The notes: generated by a model from the letters alone, not told the origin. A stretch of 64,000 nucleotides of DNA from Shewanella marina JCM 15074 (GCF_000614975.1 NZ_BALM01000017.1:19971-83970); one strand, 5' to 3'; counted from the stretch's first letter, positions 19,327 to 30,003 are shown. Program-made: numbers and translations.

Positions 19327-20654
19327 TTAACAGGGTAATTCTATGCCTAATTCGCGCATCTTAGCGATTTTATAGCGCAAGGTTCTATCACTGATCCCCA
19401 ATGTTGCTGCAACTTGTTTACGATGCCCCTGATGTTGAGCTAAGGCGTCAATAATTAAACTATGCTCTTTCGATTTCAGTTCTTGGCCTAAGCATCTTGA
19501 TTATTTGTTAACAAATGGCCGTTGTTGCTCACACCATCAATAATCAAATCATCTGCCTCAATCCATTGCCCTTGTTGTAAAATAAGAGCACGCTGCATCA
19601 CATTATCTAACTCTCGTACATTTCCCGGCCACTCATGAGCGAGTAATTTAGCTTCCGCTGCGGCACTAAATTGCGGTAACGGAACCAATTGCTGACGGGT
19701 AACATGACGAACTAACAAATGTTGCGCTAATGGCAAAATGTCATCTTTGCGCTGTTTGAGCGGCAACCATTCAATTGGAAAAACATTAATTCTATAGAAG
19801 AGATCTTCTCTAAATAGTCCTTCTTTTACCATTTGGGTTAAATCACGGTTAGAGGTCGCAAGAATACGAACATCTAATTTAATTGGCTTACGCCCCCCTA
19901 AACGCTCAACTTCTTGTTCTTGTAACACCCGCAATAACTTGGCCTGCAATCCCAAATCCATCTCCGAGATTTCATCAAGTAACAGCGTACCGCCATTAGC
20001 TTGTTCAAATTTACCGGGACAGGCCTGATAAGCACCAGTAAAGGCACCTTTCTCATAACCAAATAGGGTTGCTTCCAACATATTTTCTGGAATCGCAGCA
20101 CAGTTTATAGCGACAAAATCTTGTTCACTGCGCTGACTATGCTGATGAATATAACGCGCCATCACCTCTTTACCTGAGCCACTAGGCCCCATAATCATCA
20201 CACTGGCATCACTATGCGCTACTTTGCAGGCCAGATTAAACAAGGCCTTTGTTTGTGCATCTTCGGCAACAGCTTGTTCAAGGTTTATTTTGGGTTTGAT
20301 ATAACGTGCAACTTGATCAAGTAACAGTTGTGATGAAAAGGGTTTACTTAAATAATCGACCGCCCCCAGTTTCATCGCCGCGACGGCTTTATCAATACTG
20401 GCAAATGCGGTCATCAGTAATAATGGAATATGTGAATATTCTTGTTGCATATATTGCAATAAGCCCATCCCACCAAGCCCTTGCATTTGCACATCGCTGA
20501 TCACTAAATCAATATCTTGCTGCTTTAAAATCACAATGGCATCTTCAGCACTTGCCACATCAATAATTTGGTATTTTGCTAATAATAATGTATCAACCAA
20601 TGCCTCTCTAAGAGACAAATCGTCTTCAACTAATAATAAAGTAAGCTCATTCAT
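19327..20654 (-). pseudogene. flrC: FlrC, sigma-54 response regulator, frameshifted before its DNA-binding domain
   Basis: NtrC-type activator of class III flagellar genes. Receiver domain (LLLVEDD, phospho-site in DLVISDVQMQG), AAA+ domain with GPSGSGKEV, GAFTGA and GNVRELDN. The open frame stops at 19488, but another frame continues LGQELKSKEHSLIIDALAQ to the Fis-type helix-turn-helix (KQVAATLGISDRTLRYKIAK) ending at 19327. Adding one G at about 19493 (GATGGCTTA for GATGCTTA) restores about 442 residues. As read, the protein would lack DNA binding. I chose the ATG at 20654 (MNELTLLLVEDD), which overlaps the end of flrB. Confidence 0.88.
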
Positions 20655-21708
20655 TGGCTTGTACCTTGTGGTCATCCATAACCGGTAAACGTATTATAAA
20701 ATGTGAGCCGTTATCAGGCTTACTGGTAAAACTTAATTTGCCTTGGTGCTGCTGTATCACACCTTGCACTACACCAAGTCCTAATCCAGTCCCCTGAGCC
20801 TTGGTCGTAAAAAATGGTTCAGTTAATTTACTCTGTAAATTTGGATTAAAACCACGGCCATTATCTTTAATTTCAATCACTATCTCGTGATTAATCCTAG
20901 ATGCAATTAATGTTATCTGGCTTGCATCCGCTTCAACCGCATTCATCAGCATATTATTTAACGCTGACACCAATTGATGTTGATTGCCCCAAATATACAA
21001 CTCTTCAGTTAACTGACAATCAATAGTGATAGCTTGCTTTGCCGCAATAGGCCCACAATTATGCTGTGCCTGCTCAAATAAGTGACTGACATCAACAACA
21101 TTAAAATCATGGTTAGTGCGACCTTGAGCCATTAACAGCATATTATTAACTTGATATTCAAGCTCATTTAAACGCTCCATTAACTTACTTTGGAAACGCT
21201 GCTGGGTCTGCAGTGGTAAATCGCTTATCGCTAGATTTTGTGCATATAACATAGCAGCACTTAGAGGCGTTCTGATTTGATGCGCCAAATTTGCCACCAT
21301 AGTACCGAGTGCGGATAAACGTTGTAACTGAGCTAAATTATTCTGCAACTGCCGTGTTTCGGTTAAATCCGTTAACACAATTAATTGACCAGCATCTGGA
21401 GTGAGTGGCGTTATCGCCATATGTACGCGGCGACCACTGCTTAATGACACCTCATGACCATCGTCATTTCTTGGTGCAAAAGCTTGCCCAATAATATGAC
21501 GCCATAACTGATTAATAAGAGGCACAACAAGCAATTGCTGGGCAACAGGGTTAGCCTCTATTACACGGCCACTGGCATCAAGAATAATGATCCCTGATGG
21601 CATCGCTTGTAAAATATGATTAAGCTGATTTGGAAGATGATGATGGTGAGTGCTAACCGTGATGCTATCCGCATCATTAGCATATGAATCTTGCTGTTTG
21701 GCCATCAT
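20647..21708 (-). CDS. flrB: FlrB, flagellar two-component sensor kinase
   Basis: Histidine kinase (353 residues) that phosphorylates FlrC. It has no membrane segment, so it is cytosolic. PAS-like domain (about 30-110, IILDASGRVIEANPVAQQLL), dimerisation domain with the phospho-His in ANLAHQIRTPLSAAM (about residue 143), then the ATP-binding domain with N box NMLMNAVEA, DNGRGF, FFTTK and GTGLGLG. Cotranscribed with flrC; a sigma-54 element lies 36 bases upstream, consistent with control by FlrA. Confidence 0.94.
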   Translation of the reverse strand: MMAKQQDSYANDADSITVSTHHHHLPNQLNHILQAMPSGIIILDASGRVIEANPVAQQLLVVPLINQLWRHIIGQAFAPRNDDGHEVSLSSGRRVHMAITPLTPDAGQLIVLTDLTETRQLQNNLAQLQRLSALGTMVANLAHQIRTPLSAAMLYAQNLAISDLPLQTQQRFQSKLMERLNELEYQVNNMLLMAQGRTNHDFNVVDVSHLFEQAQHNCGPIAAKQAITIDCQLTEELYIWGNQHQLVSALNNMLMNAVEADASQITLIASRINHEIVIEIKDNGRGFNPNLQSKLTEPFFTTKAQGTGLGLGVVQGVIQQHQGKLSFTSKPDNGSHFIIRLPVMDDHKVQANE

Positions 21709-21743
21709 TACCCCGTCAAAATACTGAACTTATTCAGGGTAAT

Positions 21744-21758
21744 GCATCGTTTATGCCA
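21744..21758 (-). promoter_or_regulatory. Sigma-54 promoter of flrBC
   Basis: Minus-strand TGGCAT-N5-ATGC, with one -12 mismatch, located between flrA and flrB. In Vibrio cholerae flrBC is a FlrA-dependent class II operon, which fits. Confidence 0.65.
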
Positions 21759-21813
21759 AACAGCATTTTATGATATAGATTAGTCGCTCAGGTAGTGCTT
21801 AGACCCTATATAA

Positions 21814-23259
21814 TTAGTCTTTTCCCATGCCATATTTACGCATTTTTTCAACTAGAGTGGTACGGCGAATACCCAGCATTTCAGCGGCTCGAGCAACCAC
21901 ATTATCTTGCTGTTCAAGTGCTTGACGGATCATATCAATTTCCATTTCAGCCAATAAATCCTTTAAATTAACCCCCTCTGGCGGTAATTCATTAGGGAAA
22001 CGCTGATCTGGAATATCAATCACTTCTTCATCGACAAATAATGCAGCTAAAGCATCACGCTCTAACTGTTCTTCATCAACAACAGGCATATAATCTGGCG
22101 CATCAATATGGCGATATTTTTCGGGTAAATCATTAACATCGACCAATCCACCAGGGAATAATATCGTTAACCGCTCAACTAAATTAGAGAGTTCGCGCAC
22201 ATTACCGTACCAGCTATGCTCTTTTAACGAATCAATCGCACGTTGCGTAAAGCGAACCTTACCTCGACCTTCGTTAAAGACACGGCTCACTAACTCTTGT
22301 AGTAATAGTGGAATATCTTCTTTCCGTTCAGATAGCGCTGGCATTTCAATAGGAAATACATTTAACCGATAAAATAGATCTTCTCTAAATTGGTTATCAG
22401 CAATCATCTGCTCTAAATTACGGTGGGTTGCGGCAACCACTCGCACATCGCAATTAATGGTTTTAGTCCCACCAACACGTTCAAAAATACGTTCTTGCAG
22501 TACCCGTAACAATTTAACTTGCATCTGCAATGGCATATCGCCAATTTCATCTAAAAATAGCGTGCCACCTTGAGCCAGTTCAAAGCGACCTTTACGTGAG
22601 CTAATTGCACCAGTAAAGGCGCCTTTCTCATGTCCAAAGAGTTCACTTTCTAATAGCTCGGCAGGAATTGCACCACAGTTAACTGGAATAAAAGGGCCAC
22701 TTGAACGGTTGGAGAGATAATGGATATTGCGAGCCACTACCTCTTTACCGGTTCCTGATTGACCTAAAATCATCACAGTAGCATCAGACTCTGCTACTTG
22801 ATTGATTAAATGACGGACATTAACAATCCCTTCACTACGGCCAACTAAACTTCTAAAAAGCTTAGTTTGTTGAGTGGTAATCGGGGTATCAAACTGTTTA
22901 GTTTGGCCAAAAATTTGGCAGAAGTGTAATAACTCTGTTAGCTGTGGATAAGCAAACGGCTCAGCAATGTTGCCAAGATGATTACTACCTGAATTAAGCT
23001 CTAACTCACCTAACACTAAAAACGGTTGCCAGTGTAACTGACGGATCAAGGCTTGTAAGGTAGGGGCGGTCTGATAAGCATTATCTAAAATAACAGTGCG
23101 GTAACTAGTATCACGAGTTAACACGATCAGCTCATCGGCTGACACAATATCAACTCTTTCCCCTAAAAACTCCAGAATGCAGGACAATCGATTAAGACGC
23201 TCTGACGGGAGCCCGACAAGTAAAATTCTTTTTTCTATTTGCATCATGCAGTCGGCCAT
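21814..23259 (-). CDS. flrA: FlrA, sigma-54-dependent master regulator of polar flagella
   Basis: FleQ/FlrA-type activator (481 residues) at the top of the flagellar hierarchy; c-di-GMP and FlhG inhibit this family. A divergent FleQ receiver-like N terminus (about 8-125) precedes the AAA+ domain with GQSGTGKEV (Walker A), GAFTGA (sigma-54 contact) and LFLDEIGDM (Walker B), and a Fis-type helix-turn-helix ([20 protein letters not shown]) at the C terminus. It is a separate unit from flrBC; the 300-base region upstream probably holds its promoter. Confidence 0.95.
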   Translation of the reverse strand: MADCMMQIEKRILLVGLPSERLNRLSCILEFLGERVDIVSADELIVLTRDTSYRTVILDNAYQTAPTLQALIRQLHWQPFLVLGELELNSGSNHLGNIAEPFAYPQLTELLHFCQIFGQTKQFDTPITTQQTKLFRSLVGRSEGIVNVRHLINQVAESDATVMILGQSGTGKEVVARNIHYLSNRSSGPFIPVNCGAIPAELLESELFGHEKGAFTGAISSRKGRFELAQGGTLFLDEIGDMPLQMQVKLLRVLQERIFERVGGTKTINCDVRVVAATHRNLEQMIADNQFREDLFYRLNVFPIEMPALSERKEDIPLLLQELVSRVFNEGRGKVRFTQRAIDSLKEHSWYGNVRELSNLVERLTILFPGGLVDVNDLPEKYRHIDAPDYMPVVDEEQLERDALAALFVDEEVIDIPDQRFPNELPPEGVNLKDLLAEMEIDMIRQALEQQDNVVARAAEMLGIRRTTLVEKMRKYGMGKD

Positions 23260-23524
23260 AAACTCAATTGTAAAATCGCATTAATTATCTATGTTTAGTT
23301 ACTTACAACACTATCAACTGATTAATAATTGACACATTAGGTTAAAATTTAACTCATTTTGTGTAACATATTAATCAGTACAGTACAGAATATTGTATTA
23401 TCACAACCAGATAAGCAAGCTCAATAAGACTATTATGCCAAACTCACATGCAATTGTTGCCTGTTAATTTGATTTTTAGCGAAAAATGTCAAAAAAACAA
23501 TCAAATGTCATATAAATGACTAGT
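23260..23524 (-). promoter_or_regulatory. AT-rich intergenic region upstream of flrA
   Basis: About 265 bases between flrA and the fliS terminator with no gene. By position it must contain the flrA promoter. I see no sigma-54 or sigma-28 element in it and cannot point to a convincing -10/-35 pair. Confidence 0.4.
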
Positions 23525-23552
23525 AAAAAAGCGTGGTAAACCACGCTTTTTT
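23525..23552 (-). terminator. Rho-independent terminator after fliS
   Basis: A 12-base stem (AAAAAAGCGTGG / CCACGCTTTTTT) around a TAAA loop, ending 16 bases after the fliS stop. The A and T tracts make it potentially bidirectional. Confidence 0.9.
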
Positions 23553-23567
23553 GACGATAAGTAGACA

Positions 23568-23972
23568 CTAATCGACAATTGCACTCATATGATGCTGTTC
23601 TTTCGGAATAAGATCCCAAGCTTCTTTAATTTCTTTTAACAAGAAAGAGATATCATCTAGTGCTTTAACATCTTTATGTAGGTTAGCTTCTGCCATTTTT
23701 TGTAACATAAAATCATAAAGCTGATGTAAGTTAGTGGCAATCTCATCGCCTTGTTCCATATCAAGGCAATGATTTAAGCTGCTAACAATCGCCATCGCTT
23801 TACCGATATACTCTCCTTGATGACGGTAATCGTTAGTTTCAATTGCATGTCTAGCCTGTGCTAAACGCTCTAACGCGGTCGCTAGCATCATTTGGATAAC
23901 CCGATGCGGTGAAGCAACGGATAAATCACTTTCAACTGAAACCTTCCTGTATGACTGTAGAGATCCTCTCAT
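23568..23972 (-). CDS. fliS: FliS, flagellin export chaperone
   Basis: Helical cytosolic chaperone (134 residues) that keeps flagellin unfolded for export. Family features: SPHRVIQMMLATALERLAQA near the start, and the GEYIGKAMAIVSSLNHCLDME and KDVKALDDISFLLKEIKEAW helices. Last gene of flaG-fliD-fliT-fliS; the terminator follows directly. Confidence 0.95.
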   Translation of the reverse strand: MRGSLQSYRKVSVESDLSVASPHRVIQMMLATALERLAQARHAIETNDYRHQGEYIGKAMAIVSSLNHCLDMEQGDEIATNLHQLYDFMLQKMAEANLHKDVKALDDISFLLKEIKEAWDLIPKEQHHMSAIVD

Positions 23973-23976
23973 TTTA

Positions 23977-24309
23977 CTACCTATTCGCTTCTATCGATTG
24001 ATACACACCGACCCGGCGTTGATTGCTCTTTCGGGCATATAACAGCTGTTGGCGGTGATCTTTTAGTTTTATTAATTGCTGACTGTAATCTTCTGTCAGT
24101 GAAATTTGACTCGTTAACCATGCGGCATCTTCAACAAGTGGATCCGTAATTACATTTGTTACGGCTTGTTGACGGTCATTAATTAATGATTGCAAATTTA
24201 ATACCAAATCATCTGATTGAAGATCTTCTGCGGTAATGCTATTTAACTCCGCTAAAACCTGCTCAATCATGGCGTTACACTGCGCTAATCGTTGCTGCGA
24301 ATGTGTCAT
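23977..24309 (-). CDS. fliT: FliT/FlaI-like flagellar chaperone
   Basis: Small helical protein (110 residues) between fliD and fliS, 4 bases from each. Vibrio and Shewanella loci carry FlaI here, a FliT-like protein that binds the FliD cap protein. The sequence shows only helix-forming, Gln/Leu-rich segments and no defining motif, so the name rests mainly on position and size. Confidence 0.7.
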   Translation of the reverse strand: MTHSQQRLAQCNAMIEQVLAELNSITAEDLQSDDLVLNLQSLINDRQQAVTNVITDPLVEDAAWLTSQISLTEDYSQQLIKLKDHRQQLLYARKSNQRRVGVYQSIEANR

Positions 24310-24313
24310 AAAA

Positions 24314-25678
24314 TTAACCTAATACGCCAGGTAATGAATTTAATTTGTCGGCTAAACCAGCGCTTTGCGCATTAAGCTGACCCACTAATAGATCCATCGC
24401 ATTAAATTGTTTCATTAAGCGACTTTCAAGCATCGTCATTTTACGAGCGAAGACTTCACGCTGATCATCAAGCCTTTGCTTATCACTATCAAGAGAAGTG
24501 TCTTTAGAATCAATTAAGCCACCCGTTTTAACATAACCTTCCGCTAGATTATCGAGTCGATTAGCAAGACCGGTATCAGGCGTTGCAAACAATGCCTCTA
24601 GGCCTTCCATATTGTTGGCGATATTTGCATCAAGCTTAGTATCGTCAATCTCCATCTTACCGTTTCGATCAACCTTGATCCCAATATCATATAGGGCGAT
24701 GCTACCACCGTCGGCGGTTTCAATACGTGAACTGACCATGCTGCGTAGTTGTGACTCTAATGAACGTACCATTGAGTCACCTTGTAATGCCGCCGCCTCT
24801 TCTTTTTCCATATCATAAGCAGAAAGCTTATCAATCGATGACGTTAGCGCGTTATAGGCATCAACAAAGCCTTTAACATTATCTTTTACCGCATCTTTGT
24901 CAGAGGTAATCGATAACGTCGTGGTTTCATTCACATCTGCAGCCGTCAGATTTAATGTCACCCCTTGAATCGCATCTTTAATCTCATTGGTCTGTGACGT
25001 GACTTTCTGGCCATCAATAGTAAGTACTGCATTTTGAGCCACTTGCAGCGTTTCTAGATTTGCGCCACCAAACATGTCATTCAGCCCTGTACCTGTGGTA
25101 TCAGTAGCCGTCACCGCAACTTGACTATCACTGCCAGACTCATTTGAGCTAAATACTAAACGACTACCAGAATCACTGGTAATAATGGTTGCCGTCACGC
25201 CTGAATTATCAGCATGGTCATTGACTTTGCGTGCAATAGCATACAAATCATCATCAGCGGCAATATCAACGCTAAACGCTTTACCATTCACTTCTAGATC
25301 CAGTGAACCTTCGCCTACCGTTTGTTTGGGATCGGTCACATGAGTACCAGCGACTTTATGTGCTTTTGCCAACTGCTCAACTGTGATGGCATAGTTACCT
25401 GTCGTCGCAAACTTATCAGCAGTTGCAGTTAAGAACTTACTTTCACCTGTTGAGACAGAGCGAGCATTAAGCGAATCAGGATCTTGCAGTTTAGCTAGTG
25501 CATCCTGAAACTTGGCAATATCACTTTTTAATGTGCCTAATGCTGAAATTTTGCTTTCTATGTCCTTTTCAGTACGATTGAAAAGTGCTTCTTTAGGCAG
25601 TTTTTCGGCATCAACTAATACTTTAACAATATTATTAATATCGAGACCTGAACCTAGACCCGTTGCTGTTAATGCCAT
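24314..25678 (-). CDS. fliD: FliD, filament cap protein
   Basis: Hook-associated protein 2 (454 residues) that caps the filament and promotes flagellin assembly. N-terminal FliD_N domain (GLGSGLDINNIVKVLVDAEK, residues 7-26) and C-terminal FliD_C with the coiled-coil tail (TMLESRLMKQFNAMDLLVGQ). The central part is Thr/Asp-rich as in relatives. Follows flaG by 26 bases. Confidence 0.95.
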   Translation of the reverse strand: MALTATGLGSGLDINNIVKVLVDAEKLPKEALFNRTEKDIESKISALGTLKSDIAKFQDALAKLQDPDSLNARSVSTGESKFLTATADKFATTGNYAITVEQLAKAHKVAGTHVTDPKQTVGEGSLDLEVNGKAFSVDIAADDDLYAIARKVNDHADNSGVTATIITSDSGSRLVFSSNESGSDSQVAVTATDTTGTGLNDMFGGANLETLQVAQNAVLTIDGQKVTSQTNEIKDAIQGVTLNLTAADVNETTTLSITSDKDAVKDNVKGFVDAYNALTSSIDKLSAYDMEKEEAAALQGDSMVRSLESQLRSMVSSRIETADGGSIALYDIGIKVDRNGKMEIDDTKLDANIANNMEGLEALFATPDTGLANRLDNLAEGYVKTGGLIDSKDTSLDSDKQRLDDQREVFARKMTMLESRLMKQFNAMDLLVGQLNAQSAGLADKLNSLPGVLG

Positions 25679-25704
25679 ATCCCTACCTCACACAACTAAT
25701 AAAG

Positions 25705-26076
25705 TTACACTTCAGTTTTCATTAAAAGGCCAGCGACATCCGCTAGCTTTTCAGCCATTTTTAATGCTTCTTCACTTGGAATTTGTCTTAGTACTTCGCC
25801 AGAATCTTGATCAAGCACACTGACGACATTACGACCTGAATCCTCATCAACTCGAAACTCAATACCAGTTCGAGTCAATGCGAAATGATCAGAAAGTTCT
25901 GCCACTAAGCCTTTTAGCGCCTCATCTTTATCTTGGTCATCTTGTTTAGCCTGCTCACTCGCGGTCCCAGCATTAACTCGCTGTTGCGCTTGCTGGCTTT
26001 GCACCGCAACTTGCTGCGTCGGCGAATTAACATCAACCGAGGGTGTAAAAGGCGAGTTTAGTTGATTAATTTCCAT
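25705..26076 (-). CDS. flaG: FlaG family protein
   Basis: Protein of 123 residues with a variable Gln-rich N terminus and the conserved FlaG core (about 65-115: TGIEFRVDEDSGRNVVSVLD, GEVLRQIPSEEAL). In Vibrio and Pseudomonas FlaG influences filament length. It lies between the last flagellin gene and fliD. I found no sigma-28 or sigma-54 element in the short gap before it, so it may be read through from the flagellin gene. Confidence 0.92.
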   Translation of the reverse strand: MEINQLNSPFTPSVDVNSPTQQVAVQSQQAQQRVNAGTASEQAKQDDQDKDEALKGLVAELSDHFALTRTGIEFRVDEDSGRNVVSVLDQDSGEVLRQIPSEEALKMAEKLADVAGLLMKTEV

Positions 26077-26162
26077 ATTGAGTCTCCTTTAGCACCAACT
26101 TATCGAGTTGTAGGCAAACACCTGAACCAATAACAGCGCTATCTTTGCTTATTTAAATGTCA

Positions 26163-26984
26163 TCATTTCAGCAATGACAAGACTAACTGAGGTAATTGGT
26201 TTGCCTGAGCTAGCATTGTCGTTGCAATTTGCTGCATCACTTGGTACTTAAGTAAATTCGCCGATTCTTTGGCAAAATCTACGTCCATAATTCTGCTTCG
26301 AGCCGCGGCAACATTAAGCTGAGTCTGTGCCGAATTAGCAATGTTATACTCAAGCCTATTTTGCACTGCACCTAAATCAGCTCGCTGCGAATCTATGGTC
26401 TTAATGGCAGTATCAATACGCATTAAACTGATTGAACGCCCACCAGCCGACTCAAGTACCAATCCGGATACACCTAATACATCGGCAGTTAAAGACTGAA
26501 TATCTAACTGAATATTCTGCCCAGCCTGGTGACCCACTTGAAAGTTTCTGCCACCACTGAACTGACCATTAAGCAATTTAATATCACCAAACGCAGTCTG
26601 TTCACCAATTGCATTAATCTCATCTGATAATGCGTTAAGCTCTTTGGTTAACGACGATATATCAGCACTCGATAAACTGCCATTTTCCGCTTGAATGGTG
26701 AGATCCCGCATTCGTTGCAACATATTGGTTTGTTCAGCCATTGCCCCTTCAGCGATTTGCGCCACGGACATAGCATCATTAGCATTTCGCATGCCAACAT
26801 CTAAGCCATTTATTTGACTTGTTAATCGATTGGCAATCGCTAATCCAGCCGCATCATCTTTAGCACTATTTATCCGTAAACCACTTGATAAACGCACTAA
26901 ACTTTGCGCTAAACCACTATTAGCATTATCCAAGTAATGAGCAATCTGCATCGATGTCACCATAGTATTAATGGTTATGGCCAT
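26163..26984 (-). CDS. Flagellin, divergent paralogue
   Basis: Filament subunit of 273 residues with both conserved ends ([12 protein letters not shown] through [27 protein letters not shown] to QANQLPQL). It is clearly more diverged than the three neighbours, for example ending SLLK instead of SLIR and with changes in both terminal helices. I chose the ATG at 26984 because GAGGAG precedes it; nine extra codons upstream are spurious. It has its own sigma-28 promoter. No terminator is seen before flaG. Confidence 0.93.
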   Translation of the reverse strand: MAITINTMVTSMQIAHYLDNANSGLAQSLVRLSSGLRINSAKDDAAGLAIANRLTSQINGLDVGMRNANDAMSVAQIAEGAMAEQTNMLQRMRDLTIQAENGSLSSADISSLTKELNALSDEINAIGEQTAFGDIKLLNGQFSGGRNFQVGHQAGQNIQLDIQSLTADVLGVSGLVLESAGGRSISLMRIDTAIKTIDSQRADLGAVQNRLEYNIANSAQTQLNVAAARSRIMDVDFAKESANLLKYQVMQQIATTMLAQANQLPQLVLSLLK

Positions 26985-27042
26985 CTTTGACTCCTCAGTT
27001 TCTCGACACAACCAAGTTGCATAAATCAGTATCCTTGTTCAA

Positions 27043-27069
27043 TTAACGGCATCAAGCCCCAAACCTTTA
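27043..27069 (-). promoter_or_regulatory. Sigma-28 promoter of the divergent flagellin gene
   Basis: Minus-strand TAAA-N15-GCCGTTAA, one mismatch from TAAA-N15-GCCGATAA, about 59 bases before the start codon. Confidence 0.85.
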
Positions 27070-27111
27070 GTGCTTTAACGTACAAACTGCCAATTCAACC
27101 GATTGATGGAT

Positions 27112-27137
27112 AAAAAAAAGAGCCTTGCGGCTCTTTC
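27112..27137 (-). terminator. Terminator after the second flagellin gene
   Basis: AAAGAGCC / GGCTCTTT stem with a 4-base loop and an A-run that reads as T-run on the minus strand, 20 bases after the flagellin stop. Confidence 0.9.
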
Positions 27138-27156
27138 AAATCATCAAACGGTTTAA

Positions 27157-27978
27157 TTAGCGAATTAACGATAATGCTAACTGTGGTAGCTGGTTTGCTT
27201 GTGACAGCATTGCACTACCGGTTTGCTGTAATACCTGATTCTTGGTCATTGCCGCAGTTTCTTTGGCAAAGTCCACATCCACAATACGACTACGTGCATC
27301 CGCAACGTTCGCTTGCGTATTAGAAGAATTAGCAATGTTGTGGTCTAACCGATTTTGTACCGCACCTAAATCTGCACGCTGTGAATCAATGGTCTTAATC
27401 GCTGCATCAATTGCTGCTAATGATGTCGAGCGAGCCGCTGATGTTGAAACTGAAAGCCCTGATACAGTTAAAGATGATGCATTTAATGCTGCAATGGTAA
27501 CTTTAATATCCTCACCTTCTTGGTGACCCACTTGGAAGTTCTTGCCCGAAGCATAACCACCACTGAGTAACTTAATGTCACCAAATGCGGTAGTATCACC
27601 AATCGCGGTAATCTCTTTTGAAAGTGCATCAATTTCTTTGGTAATAGACTCTAAATCGGCAGTACTGTTAGCACCGTTTTCAGATTGAATCGTTAAGTCA
27701 CGCATACGCTGCAGCATGTTAGTTTGCTCTGCCATCGCACCTTCTGCGATTTGCGCAACCGAGATTGCATCATTGGCATTACGCATGCCCACTTCTAAAC
27801 CATTCACTTGACTATTTAAGCGGTTAGAAATTGCCAAACCTGCTGAGTCATCTTTAGCGCTGTTAATACGCAGACCACTAGATAAACGCTCCATTGAAGT
27901 TGCTAGGTTGCTGTTTGATTGATTTAAGTTGTGTTGCGCCTTCATTGAGGTCACATTGGTATTTACAGTAATGGCCAT
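27157..27978 (-). CDS. Flagellin
   Basis: Filament subunit of 273 residues with canonical D0/D1 ends ([20 protein letters not shown] at the start; [19 protein letters not shown] near the end) and a very short variable centre. The first 95 or so residues and the last 80 are almost identical to the flagellin at 28142-28963. I chose the ATG at 27978, preceded by GGAGAGAAA. Flanked by its own sigma-28 promoter and terminator. Confidence 0.96.
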   Translation of the reverse strand: MAITVNTNVTSMKAQHNLNQSNSNLATSMERLSSGLRINSAKDDSAGLAISNRLNSQVNGLEVGMRNANDAISVAQIAEGAMAEQTNMLQRMRDLTIQSENGANSTADLESITKEIDALSKEITAIGDTTAFGDIKLLSGGYASGKNFQVGHQEGEDIKVTIAALNASSLTVSGLSVSTSAARSTSLAAIDAAIKTIDSQRADLGAVQNRLDHNIANSSNTQANVADARSRIVDVDFAKETAAMTKNQVLQQTGSAMLSQANQLPQLALSLIR

Positions 27979-28040
27979 TAGATTTCTCTCCATGATTAGC
28001 CTAAGTCTGCCAACCAAACCATGGGTGGCGCTTATACAAT

Positions 28041-28067
28041 TTATCGGTACTCAATCAATAAACTTTA
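28041..28067 (-). promoter_or_regulatory. Sigma-28 promoter of the second flagellin gene
   Basis: Minus-strand TAAA-N15-ACCGATAA, one mismatch from consensus, about 63 bases before the start codon. Confidence 0.87.
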
Positions 28068-28096
28068 ATCTTTTTTCTATTTTTAATCAGTTCAAA

Positions 28097-28123
28097 CAAA
28101 AAAAGAGCCATAAGGCTCTTTTT
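28097..28123 (-). terminator. Terminator after the third flagellin gene
   Basis: AAAAAGAGCC / GGCTCTTTTT stem around ATAA, 19 bases after the flagellin stop. Confidence 0.9.
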
Positions 28124-28141
28124 AATAGGTTATCGCTGCGT

Positions 28142-28963
28142 TTAACGAATTAATGATAACGCTAATTGCGGTAGCTGGTTTGCTTGAGATAGCATCGCAC
28201 TACCCGTTTGTTGCAATACCTGATTCTTGGTCATTGCCGCAGTTTCTTTGGCAAAATCCACATCCACAATACGACTACGCGCATCAGCAACGTTCGCTTG
28301 CGTATTAGAAGAGTTAGCAATGTTATGATCTAAACGATTTTGCACCGCACCTAAATCTGCGCGTTGTGAATCAATGGTCTTAATCGCAGCATCAATCGCT
28401 GCTAATGATGTAGAGCGAGCCGCTGAAGTACCAACAGCTAGTGCCGCAACACTTAATGTGGTCGCATCGAGCTTGGTAATATCAACTTTAATATCCTCAC
28501 CTTCTTGATGGCCAACTTGGAAAGTCTTACCACCAGAATAGTTACCATCTAACAGTTTAATATCACCAAATGCTGTGGTAGTACCAATCGCGGTAATTTC
28601 CGTTGATAGTGCAGTAATCTCTTTGGTAATTGACGCTAGGTCAGCACTACTGTTCGCACCGTTTTCAGACTGAATCGTCAAGTCACGCATACGCTGCAGC
28701 ATGTTAGTTTGCTCAGCCATTGCACCTTCTGCAATCTGCGCCACCGAAATCGCGTCATTGGCGTTACGCATACCGACTTCTAAACCATTGACTTGACTAT
28801 TTAAGCGGTTAGAAATTGCCAAACCTGCAGAGTCATCTTTAGCGCTGTTAATACGCAAACCACTCGATAGTCGCTCCATCGAAGTTGCTAGGTTACTGTT
28901 TGATTGATTTAAGTTATGTTGCGCCTTCATTGAAGTCACATTGGTATTTACGGTAATCGCCAT
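28142..28963 (-). CDS. Flagellin
   Basis: Filament subunit of 273 residues, nearly identical to the gene at 27157-27978 outside the central region (about residues 120-195). Same conserved ends, with the variable centre differing ([15 protein letters not shown] here against [15 protein letters not shown] there). A good ribosome-binding site (GAGAGGAAT on the coding strand) precedes the ATG. The pattern fits recent duplication or gene conversion. It has its own promoter and terminator. Confidence 0.96.
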   Translation of the reverse strand: MAITVNTNVTSMKAQHNLNQSNSNLATSMERLSSGLRINSAKDDSAGLAISNRLNSQVNGLEVGMRNANDAISVAQIAEGAMAEQTNMLQRMRDLTIQSENGANSSADLASITKEITALSTEITAIGTTTAFGDIKLLDGNYSGGKTFQVGHQEGEDIKVDITKLDATTLSVAALAVGTSAARSTSLAAIDAAIKTIDSQRADLGAVQNRLDHNIANSSNTQANVADARSRIVDVDFAKETAAMTKNQVLQQTGSAMLSQANQLPQLALSLIR

Positions 28964-29028
28964 TTTAATTCCTCTCTATCAGGCTCAACTCTTGTCTTAG
29001 TGAAGACACCTTGTTAATTACACAATTT

Positions 29029-29055
29029 ATAGCGGCTAATTTTTACAACACTTTA
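29029..29055 (-). promoter_or_regulatory. Probable sigma-28 promoter of the third flagellin gene
   Basis: Minus-strand TAAA-N15-GCCGCTAT, a weaker match (two mismatches in the -10 element), about 66 bases before the start codon; position and spacing match the other flagellin promoters. Confidence 0.6.
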
Positions 29056-29125
29056 GTCAGTCGTTAGTGGTAAATATGGCTAAATTAGCACATTAACAAC
29101 CGACTCTAATTCAACTAAAAATGGC

Positions 29126-29157
29126 AATGACAAAGCATCACTTGATGCTAAGTCATT
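29126..29157 (-). terminator. Hairpin after the fourth flagellin gene
   Basis: AATGAC-aa-AGCATCA, a 2-base loop, then TGATGCT-aa-GTCATT: a 13-pair stem with one internal loop, 25 bases after the stop. A short ATTTTTAG tract follows on the minus strand, so termination is plausible but not certain. Confidence 0.6.
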
Positions 29158-29181
29158 CCACATTCTTAGCACTAACCTAAG

Positions 29182-30003
29182 TTAACGGATCAATGACAAT
29201 GCCAATTGTGGTAACTGGTTAGCTTGTGACAACATGGCACTACCCGTTTGCTGTAGCACTTGGTTCTTGGTCATTTCTGCCGTTTCTTTAGCAAAATCCA
29301 CATCCACAATACGACTACGTGCATCTGCAACGTTTGCCTGAGTATTCGATGAGTTGGCAATATTGTGATCAAGACGGTTCTGTACCGCACCTAAATCTGC
29401 ACGTTGCGAATCAATGCTCTTAATCGCCGCATCAATTTTCCCCAATGCACTAGTGCGCTCTGCTGATGTCATCACTTTTAGTGCTGATACCGACAAAGTC
29501 GTCGCATTCAAGGTCTTAATGTCGACCTTAATATCTTCACCTTCTTGGTGACCTACCTGGAATGTCTTTCCTCCAGAATAGCCACCACTGAGCAATTTAA
29601 TATCACCAAAAGCAGTGGTATCACCAATAGACTGAATTTCAGTTGATAGCGCGGTGATCTCTTTATTGATTGCTTCTAAATCGGCTGTACTGTTCGAGCC
29701 GTTTTCAGATTGAATCGTTAAATCACGCATACGCTGCAACATATTGGTCTGTTCAGCCATTGCACCTTCTGCAATTTGAGCAACCGAAATAGCATCATTT
29801 GCGTTACGCATACCCACTTCTAAACCGCCCACTTGGCTCGCTAAACGGTTAGAAATGGCTAAACCTGCAGAGTCATCTTTCGCACTATTAATGCGTAGAC
29901 CACTCGACAATCGCTCCATTGAGGTTGCTAAGTTATTGTTCGATGTGTTCAGGTGATGCTGAGCCTTCATCGACGTAACATTAGTATTCACTGTAATAGC
30001 CAT
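29182..30003 (-). CDS. Flagellin
   Basis: Filament subunit of 273 residues, first of four tandem flagellin genes. Canonical ends; differs from the next two in the N-terminal helix ([14 protein letters not shown]), the LASQVGG loop and the variable centre. Own sigma-28 promoter 77-103 bases upstream. In Shewanella the main FlaA and FlaB flagellins are also 273 residues; which named gene each copy corresponds to cannot be decided here. Confidence 0.95.
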   Translation of the reverse strand: MAITVNTNVTSMKAQHHLNTSNNNLATSMERLSSGLRINSAKDDSAGLAISNRLASQVGGLEVGMRNANDAISVAQIAEGAMAEQTNMLQRMRDLTIQSENGSNSTADLEAINKEITALSTEIQSIGDTTAFGDIKLLSGGYSGGKTFQVGHQEGEDIKVDIKTLNATTLSVSALKVMTSAERTSALGKIDAAIKSIDSQRADLGAVQNRLDHNIANSSNTQANVADARSRIVDVDFAKETAEMTKNQVLQQTGSAMLSQANQLPQLALSLIR

